Assembly: GCA_050248915.1 (NCBI GenBank)
Contig: JBFWRL010000179.1
Location: 1 to 10,276 of the forward strand
DNA length: 10,276 nucleotides
Source of the DNA: GCA-2770975 sp050248915
GTDB taxonomy: Bacteria; Cyanobacteriota; Sericytochromatia; UBA7694
Reading direction: 5' to 3'
This document shows, one piece after another, positions 5,916 to 10,276 of this stretch. Position 1 is the stretch's first letter, and every line of letters begins with the position of its first letter. Under the pieces are notes generated by a model, which saw only the letters and a list, made by a program, of their open reading frames with translations, ran no database searches and had not been told where the DNA came from. A program made the translations under genes and the position numbers.

Positions 5916-8165
5916 TTAACTCACGTAGAGGGTTTTGCGCGAGAGGCGCTGCAAAATATGGCCAATATCCAGAATCAAGACCACGCTGCCGTCGCCCATA
6001 ATCGTGGCACCGGCAATTAAATCAACATCGTCGAAAAATTCACCCAGGGTTTTGATCACGACCTCTTCTTGGCCCAAAAGCTGATCGACCAAGAGACCAA
6101 TCCGCTGCTCACCCACACCGACAATAATCACATAGCGCTTTTGGCCTTCGTCGGGGGTGTCTGGCAAGCTGAGAATTTGGGAGAGCGGCACCAGCGAGAC
6201 AAAGCGGTCGCGCAGATGTAAGACCTGTTTTTGGTCAATGCTGTAAATTTCACTGGGCTGCACCACCAGGGTTTCAACCACATTATTGAGCGGAATCGCG
6301 TAGGTATAATCCCGCAATTTGACCAAAAGCGCGGGCACAATCGCCATGGTCAAAGGCAATTGAATCCGAAAGGTGCTGCCTTCACCCACACGGCTGTCGA
6401 TTTCAACCAAACCGTCCAGCTTCATGATATTTTCTTTGACGACGTTCATGCCCACGCCACGCCCAGAGATATTGGAAATGGTCTCAGCAGTACTAAAACC
6501 GGGGGCAAAGATAAAGTCCAACATCTCAATTTCACTCAGACGCAGACTGTCTTCGGGTGATGCCAGGCCTTTTTCAACGGCTTTTTTGAAGATCTTGTGC
6601 GGATCCATGCCTTTGCCATCGTCTTTGATTTCAATGACGATATAATTGCCTTCAGAATAAGCCGACAAAAAAACCGTGCCTTCGGGGCTTTTGCCACTTT
6701 TGCGGCGCTCTTCGGGCGTTTCCAAGCCATGATCAACGGCATTGCGAATAATATGCACCAGCGGGTCGCCAATATGTTCAATCACCGACTTGTCCAGCTC
6801 GGTGTCTTCACCTTCCATGATCAAATTGACCTGTTTGCGGGTGTCGCGGGCCAAATCGCGCACCATGCGTGGCACCCGGCTAAAAACCTTGCGAATCGGC
6901 AGCATCCGCGTCTTCATCACCGCCTCTTGAAATTGGCCCGTAATAAAGTTGATCACACTGGTGGTCAACATCAGCGATTCGGTCAACTCGTTTTCTGAGA
7001 AGCGCTCTTCAAAGAGCGAGGTAAATTGTTGCAAGCGGTTTTTGGCAATCACCAATTCCCCGGCCAGATTCATCAAGGCATCCAGCCTTTCGACATCCAC
7101 CCGAATGGTGGCCTCTTCAGGGTCTTTTTTCTTGGCAGCGGGGGCCGCAGAGGGTTTGGCTTTGGCGGGGGTGGGCACAGCTGTTTCGACACGGGGAGAG
7201 GGCGATTCAACGGGGGCAGCGGCCGCAACAGGGGACGGCTCTGGTTTGGGTGCTTCGTTTTTTTTCTCTGGAGGAGGTGCCACACGAACCACGGGTGCAA
7301 CAACGGCGCTGTCACTCTCCCCGTTCAAACAGGCCTGAATTTTGGCAATCATGGGTTCAGTATCTATTGCCGCTTCATTTTGCAGGTTTTGCATCAGGGT
7401 CTTCATGAGATCGACCGAGGTCAAAATCACGTCAATAATATCGGGGGTGGCCTGTTTGTCGCCACTGCGCAATTGATCGAGCAAATTTTCCAATTGGTGG
7501 GTAAAGCGGGTCAATTTATCAAAGCCCAAAAACGAAGAATTGCCTTTGATCGTGTGCACGGGTCTAAAAATTTGGTTGAGCAAATCGAGATTGTCGGGGG
7601 TCTGCTCCAAGCTGAGCAAATCTTGATCAAGGGATTCGATCAACTCTCCGGCTTCCACTTTAAAATCTTCAATGATCTCATCCATTTCATCGCCAAAATC
7701 AGCCGCAGAAATGACATCCGCGACCTTGACTTCGATCACTGGGGCAGAGAGCTCCCCTTTGAGGCACTTTTCCAATCTTTGCAGGGTGGGTTCAATATCG
7801 ACCTGAGACTCATCACGCAGATTGTCCATCAGCGCCTTCATCACGTCCACCGACGCCAAAATCAAATCCATGATTTCGGGATTCATCGACATCTCACCGC
7901 TGCGCAATTTGTCGAGCACGTTTTCGGTCTGGTGGGTAAAACGGGTCAATTTGGCAAAGCCCAAAAACGAGGCATTGCCTTTGATCGTGTGCGCCGCACG
8001 GAAAATGCCGTTGAGCAATTCCAAGTCTTCGGGCGCCTGTTCCAGGGCAATCAGGTCTTGGTCCAATTGCTGCAAAAATTCACCGGCTTCAACAATGAAG
8101 TCGGCAATGATTTCTTCGTCTTCAATAATAAACCCAGGTGGAACGTCGTCCCCTTCAGCTGACAT
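5916..8165 (-). CDS. cheA: CheA-type chemotaxis histidine kinase with two tandem Hpt domains
   Basis: The 749-aa protein contains two homologous Hpt domains, with phosphoacceptor His at H59 (AAHTIKGNASFLG) and H204 (PVHTIKGNSSFLG). A Pro/Ala/Lys-rich linker (about 288-350) follows. The dimerisation helix pair starts near 352 (RVDVERLDALMNLAGELV). The HATPase domain has an N box (HIIRNAVDHG, 471-480), G1 (DDGKGMD, 515-521) and G2 (GRGVGM, 568-573). A C-terminal CheW-like domain spans about 605-745. No CheY-binding P2 domain is apparent, since the region between Hpt2 and the dimerisation helices is only linker. It should autophosphorylate on H59 and/or H204 under receptor control and pass phosphate to CheY/CheB-type regulators at the inner membrane array. 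An AAGAGG site (8172-8177) lies 6 nt before the ATG. It sits 17 bp after the lipoprotein gene and 2 bp before the reductase. No other che gene is visible here. Confidence 0.95.
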   Translation of the reverse strand: MSAEGDDVPPGFIIEDEEIIADFIVEAGEFLQQLDQDLIALEQAPEDLELLNGIFRAAHTIKGNASFLGFAKLTRFTHQTENVLDKLRSGEMSMNPEIMDLILASVDVMKALMDNLRDESQVDIEPTLQRLEKCLKGELSAPVIEVKVADVISAADFGDEMDEIIEDFKVEAGELIESLDQDLLSLEQTPDNLDLLNQIFRPVHTIKGNSSFLGFDKLTRFTHQLENLLDQLRSGDKQATPDIIDVILTSVDLMKTLMQNLQNEAAIDTEPMIAKIQACLNGESDSAVVAPVVRVAPPPEKKNEAPKPEPSPVAAAAPVESPSPRVETAVPTPAKAKPSAAPAAKKKDPEEATIRVDVERLDALMNLAGELVIAKNRLQQFTSLFEERFSENELTESLMLTTSVINFITGQFQEAVMKTRMLPIRKVFSRVPRMVRDLARDTRKQVNLIMEGEDTELDKSVIEHIGDPLVHIIRNAVDHGLETPEERRKSGKSPEGTVFLSAYSEGNYIVIEIKDDGKGMDPHKIFKKAVEKGLASPEDSLRLSEIEMLDFIFAPGFSTAETISNISGRGVGMNVVKENIMKLDGLVEIDSRVGEGSTFRIQLPLTMAIVPALLVKLRDYTYAIPLNNVVETLVVQPSEIYSIDQKQVLHLRDRFVSLVPLSQILSLPDTPDEGQKRYVIIVGVGEQRIGLLVDQLLGQEEVVIKTLGEFFDDVDLIAGATIMGDGSVVLILDIGHILQRLSRKTLYVS
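7326..8120 (-). repeat. Internal tandem duplication in cheA encoding the two Hpt domains
   Basis: Two units of about 360 bp recur with a 435-bp (145-codon) period, corresponding to residues about 16-135 and 161-280. Nucleotide identity is still high around the phosphoacceptor: AAAGCCCAAAAACGA occurs at 7521 and again at 7956, followed by near-identical sequence through the His codon (7554-7556 and 7989-7991). The flanks of each unit have diverged more. Confidence 0.85.
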
Positions 8166-8182
8166 GAAAAGCCTCTTACCGC

Positions 8183-8668
8183 CTAATTAATGGTGCGCTC
8201 TTTGGGCCAAGAGATATTTTTCTCTTTGGCCAACAGTTTAATTTCAGTTTTCCACTCTTCAATATCTTCCAAGGCAGCATCCACTTTGCTGCGAATCAAA
8301 GGAACCTGGTGCGAATCGCGTTTGACCAGGGCTTTGCGGTATTCGTGAATCAATTGGATGGTTTCATCCACCTCTTGAATGCCTTTTTCGTTCAGGCCCA
8401 AGACCAGCCCTGTTTTGGGCTCGATTTTTTTTAAGCCACTCAGGTATTTATCCAATTGCAACAAGACCCGGCTGCGCAGCACACCCAATTGGGCTTTTTC
8501 ATTTTTGCCTTTGACATCTTGAAACTGATCTTTTGCGGCCCGCAAATTGGTTTCTAAGTTAAACAGATCCTGTTGAATATAGACAGCGAGGTCTTTGGCA
8601 TCGGGGTCCCCTTGGCAACCCACCAGCAGCGAGATAAGTAAAACAGCAGAGAAGCATTTTTTGAACAT
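8183..8668 (-). CDS. Small lipoprotein with helical, coiled-coil-like body
   Basis: This 161-aa protein has a lipoprotein signal: two Lys near the N-terminus, a hydrophobic stretch, and a lipobox L15-V16-G17-C18. Signal peptidase II should cut before C18. The +2 residue is Gln rather than Asp, so outer-membrane sorting is expected if the cell is diderm. The mature part is highly charged and helical (runs such as LDKYLSGLKKIEP and ALEDIEEWKTEIKLL), without recognisable catalytic motifs. An AGAGG site lies about 9 nt before the ATG, and a TATAAT hexamer lies upstream. Its position 17 bp ahead of cheA suggests a link to envelope sensing or surface behaviour, but this is inferred from position alone. 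I do not recognise the family. Confidence 0.85.
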   Translation of the reverse strand: MFKKCFSAVLLISLLVGCQGDPDAKDLAVYIQQDLFNLETNLRAAKDQFQDVKGKNEKAQLGVLRSRVLLQLDKYLSGLKKIEPKTGLVLGLNEKGIQEVDETIQLIHEYRKALVKRDSHQVPLIRSKVDAALEDIEEWKTEIKLLAKEKNISWPKERTIN

Positions 8669-8700
8669 GAATCTTGGCCTCTGTCTCCAGATAATGTTTC

Positions 8701-8706
8701 ATTATA
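8701..8706 (-). promoter_or_regulatory. Perfect TATAAT -10 box upstream of the lipoprotein gene
   Basis: On the minus strand TATAAT reads from 8706 to 8701, 32 nt before the lipoprotein ATG and just after the stop of the TPR-like gene. Transcription would start near 8694. No good -35 is found 16-18 bp upstream (the region reads A-rich, such as CAAAAAGG), so an activator or an alternative arrangement may be needed. If real, it lets lipoprotein-cheA-reductase be expressed apart from the two upstream genes. Confidence 0.45.
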
Positions 8707-8711
8707 CACGA

Positions 8712-9863
8712 TCAGAAAAAGACCTTTTTGAGGGTTTCATCCAGCTCTTCATTCCAGCTGATACCCAGCCCGGCCAGGGTCTTTTCGGGTTCGCTTAAAA
8801 TCGCCTGGGCAAAACCCGGTTCCAAGACACTTTCTTTGAGCAATTCTTCCACAAAGGCATCCAAACTGCGGGAGTCGGGCAGGGCTTCCAAGAGGCTTTG
8901 GGCCAGCTCTTTTAATTCAGGTTCTGCTTGAGGGGTTTCAGCCAAAACCTGGGCCAAGGCATGGCGGGCCAATAAAGGCATATTCCAGCGGCTATAGGCA
9001 ATGGCCAAGCGGTACCAGAGCCCCCGATCGTCGGGCCAAAGCTTTAACTTTGTTTTGATCAGCCCAATCACGGGGCCCCAGTGGGCCAATTGCATAGCCG
9101 CAAGCAGATGCAAGTTTAAAACATCGCGGTTTTCTGGAAAGACCGTCAAAAGGTGATAACTCAAAAATTCACTGTGTTCATACTCTGCCTGTAAATACAG
9201 TTGCTCCACCAGCTTGAGGCAAATGGGCAGACGCTGCTGATCGAGTACCGGCAAAATCAGATCGAGAAAGAGGGTTCGAAAGGGTTCTGCTTCAGGCTGA
9301 GAACAGGCCAGAGCCCACTCTTCCATGAGACGCTCACTGTAACCCAAACTCAAGCCCATTTGCAGCAAATGAAAAGAGACCTCGTATTTGTGGTGCAAAT
9401 GGGCCAAATAGGTCAGGTCTTCATAAGCGGGAAGGTAATAAATATCCGCCTGCAGGGCTTGGTTCAGTGCCAAAACAGCCGCTTCTGAATCCCCTGTAAA
9501 GAGCAGATAACGGCTGAGCAAATGAAAAAGTTCAGCACGCGGATGTTCACTCAGCTGCTCGCGCAAGAGAGCCATCGCAGCAGCGGTTTGACCCAAATGG
9601 TGCAAACACTGGGCCTGCCAACAGCGCAATTGGTCACTGGGAGAAATTTGCCACGCCAAATCTTGCTCGGCCGCTTGCAACTGCATCAAGGCCCCTTTTA
9701 AACCTGTCCAATGCTGTTCTTTTTCGGGGGCAGGGAGGTTTTCCAACTGAATCTGCAGGGCTTCAATCAAAGCCAGGGCCTCTTGCCAACGCTCTTGCCC
9801 AAACAAGAGTGGAATCTGGCGGTAATCGCGCAACCCCGCTTGGATCAATTCATCTTCTGACAT
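8712..9863 (-). CDS. TPR-like helical repeat protein with a leader-peptide-like C-terminal tail
   Basis: The 383-aa protein has no signal peptide or membrane segment and is built of helical hairpins. Segments such as ELFHLLSRYLLFTGDSEAAV (about 105-125) and GLWYRLAIAYSRWNMPLLAR (about 285-305) carry the small/aromatic spacing of TPR units, so it is probably a cytoplasmic protein-binding scaffold. I chose the ATG at 9863, which gives MSEDELIQAG. It follows the previous gene's TGA by 2 bp and has no Shine-Dalgarno, so translation is likely coupled. The frame stays open to an ATG at 9956, but that would overlap the PTPS-like coding sequence. The last 38 residues contain GFAQAILSEPEKTLAGLGIS, which looks unlike a TPR and resembles the 'F...L..DP...L...G' pattern of Nif11/NHLP-type leaders. 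That similarity is by eye only. The partner and function are unknown. Confidence 0.78.
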   Translation of the reverse strand: MSEDELIQAGLRDYRQIPLLFGQERWQEALALIEALQIQLENLPAPEKEQHWTGLKGALMQLQAAEQDLAWQISPSDQLRCWQAQCLHHLGQTAAAMALLREQLSEHPRAELFHLLSRYLLFTGDSEAAVLALNQALQADIYYLPAYEDLTYLAHLHHKYEVSFHLLQMGLSLGYSERLMEEWALACSQPEAEPFRTLFLDLILPVLDQQRLPICLKLVEQLYLQAEYEHSEFLSYHLLTVFPENRDVLNLHLLAAMQLAHWGPVIGLIKTKLKLWPDDRGLWYRLAIAYSRWNMPLLARHALAQVLAETPQAEPELKELAQSLLEALPDSRSLDAFVEELLKESVLEPGFAQAILSEPEKTLAGLGISWNEELDETLKKVFF

Positions 9864-9865
9864 AT

Positions 9866-10276
9866 TCAGCAGGCGGGGGGACTTTTCCGCCAGGTACACG
9901 CTGCACACTGGCCGGGTCCCGAAAAGATTTTCACACTCACCGCTGCGATGCCCCATTGTTGCAACTCGTCAGGATCTTGGGTTAGTTTTTCGAGAAAAAG
10001 CCGCGAAAACTCTTCGACAGTGGCATTTTCAATGGGCAGCAAAAGCACATCCTGACGCAAAAAAGGAATGCGCTCTTGATTAAAATGGGCATAGAGATAG
10101 TCTTCACTCTCTTCGATCCGCAAATGGGGAGAGCGGGTGGGCAAAAGAAAGTATTCGTTCCAGTCTCGGCAGAGGGTTTCAATTCGCCGCTTATACAGCC
10201 CGTAGTCAAAACACATGCCATTTTCCAAGACCTGGGCTTCGATAGAGACATGCACATTAAAATTGTGGCCATAGAT
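9866..10276 (-). CDS. 6-pyruvoyl-tetrahydropterin synthase/QueD-like protein, N-terminus outside window
   Basis: The frame runs from the window edge (10276) to a TGA at 9866-9868, giving 136 visible residues. It begins IYGHNFNVHVSIEAQ, matching the HGHNY-type zinc-site strand of the PTPS/QueD fold. NGMCFDYGLYKRRIE matches the conserved 'GMvxDFxxLK' helix, LLPTRSPHLRI fits a PTPS subfamily, PIENATVEEFSRLF matches 'NxTxExxA', and the end has SGPGQCAACTW. In the family, these enzymes act on 7,8-dihydroneopterin triphosphate to give tetrahydropterin or 7-deazaguanine precursors. Several usual active-site residues differ: Tyr for the first zinc His of HGH, Asn-Glu (codons 10159-10154) for the Asp-His pair, and Ser or Phe for the substrate Glu before GPGQ. 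Activity may therefore be altered or lost. The GTG at 10255 is internal. The gene leads the minus-strand operon as far as can be seen. Confidence 0.8.
   Translation of the reverse strand: MYGHNFNVHVSIEAQVLENGMCFDYGLYKRRIETLCRDWNEYFLLPTRSPHLRIEESEDYLYAHFNQERIPFLRQDVLLLPIENATVEEFSRLFLEKLTQDPDELQQWGIAAVSVKIFSGPGQCAACTWRKSPPAC

Noticed and set aside
7026..8162. Long open frame of 378 codons on the plus strand, antisense to cheA
   Set aside because: Its product is rich in His, Phe, Gln and Gly with no domain. It is the mirror of a strongly codon-biased kinase gene, and the Hpt duplication shows up in it as repeated sequence.
9864..9956. 31-codon N-terminal extension of the TPR-like protein from an ATG at 9956
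   Set aside because: It would overlap the conserved GPGQ-containing end of the PTPS-like gene; the ATG at 9863 directly after that gene's stop is the better fit.

Overview
The window is a gene-dense bacterial segment, moderately GC-rich by eye, with eight protein-coding genes and no RNA genes, CRISPR arrays or insertion sequences that I can see. The host is probably a diderm, motile or surface-sensing bacterium: it has a full-length CheA kinase, and a lipoprotein whose +2 residue is not the inner-membrane retention Asp. I cannot fix the phylum. Multi-Hpt CheA, EPTP-type beta-propeller repeats and an odd papain-like protein would suit little-cultured lineages such as non-photosynthetic Cyanobacteria relatives or delta-proteobacteria-like groups, but this is a guess.

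Layout. Positions 1-420 (+) hold the 3' end of a protein with EPTP/EAR-type propeller repeats. A 149-bp gap follows, with a palindrome and a good sigma70-type promoter. A three-gene (+) cluster then runs from 570 to 5165: a cobalamin-binding-type radical SAM protein with a methyltransferase-like tail, a small unknown helical protein, and a 733-aa protein with a Cys/His/Asn papain-like core. The last two genes overlap by one base.

After a 22-bp convergent gap, everything from 5188 to the window end is on the (-) strand and reads as one operon. In transcription order it is: PTPS/QueD-like protein (5' end outside the window), TPR-like helical protein, small lipoprotein, CheA with two tandem Hpt domains, and a FolM/PTR1-like pteridine reductase. 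Gaps are 2, 43, 17 and 2 bp. A perfect TATAAT in the 43-bp gap region suggests an internal start for lipoprotein-cheA-reductase.

How they may work together. CheA is expected to phosphorylate response regulators from receptor/CheW arrays. The reason for packing it between a PTPS-fold protein and a pteridine reductase is not obvious. The PTPS-like protein has substitutions at several normally conserved active-site positions. The (+) cluster looks like a modification or maturation unit (radical SAM plus putative cysteine peptidase), but no substrate is visible.
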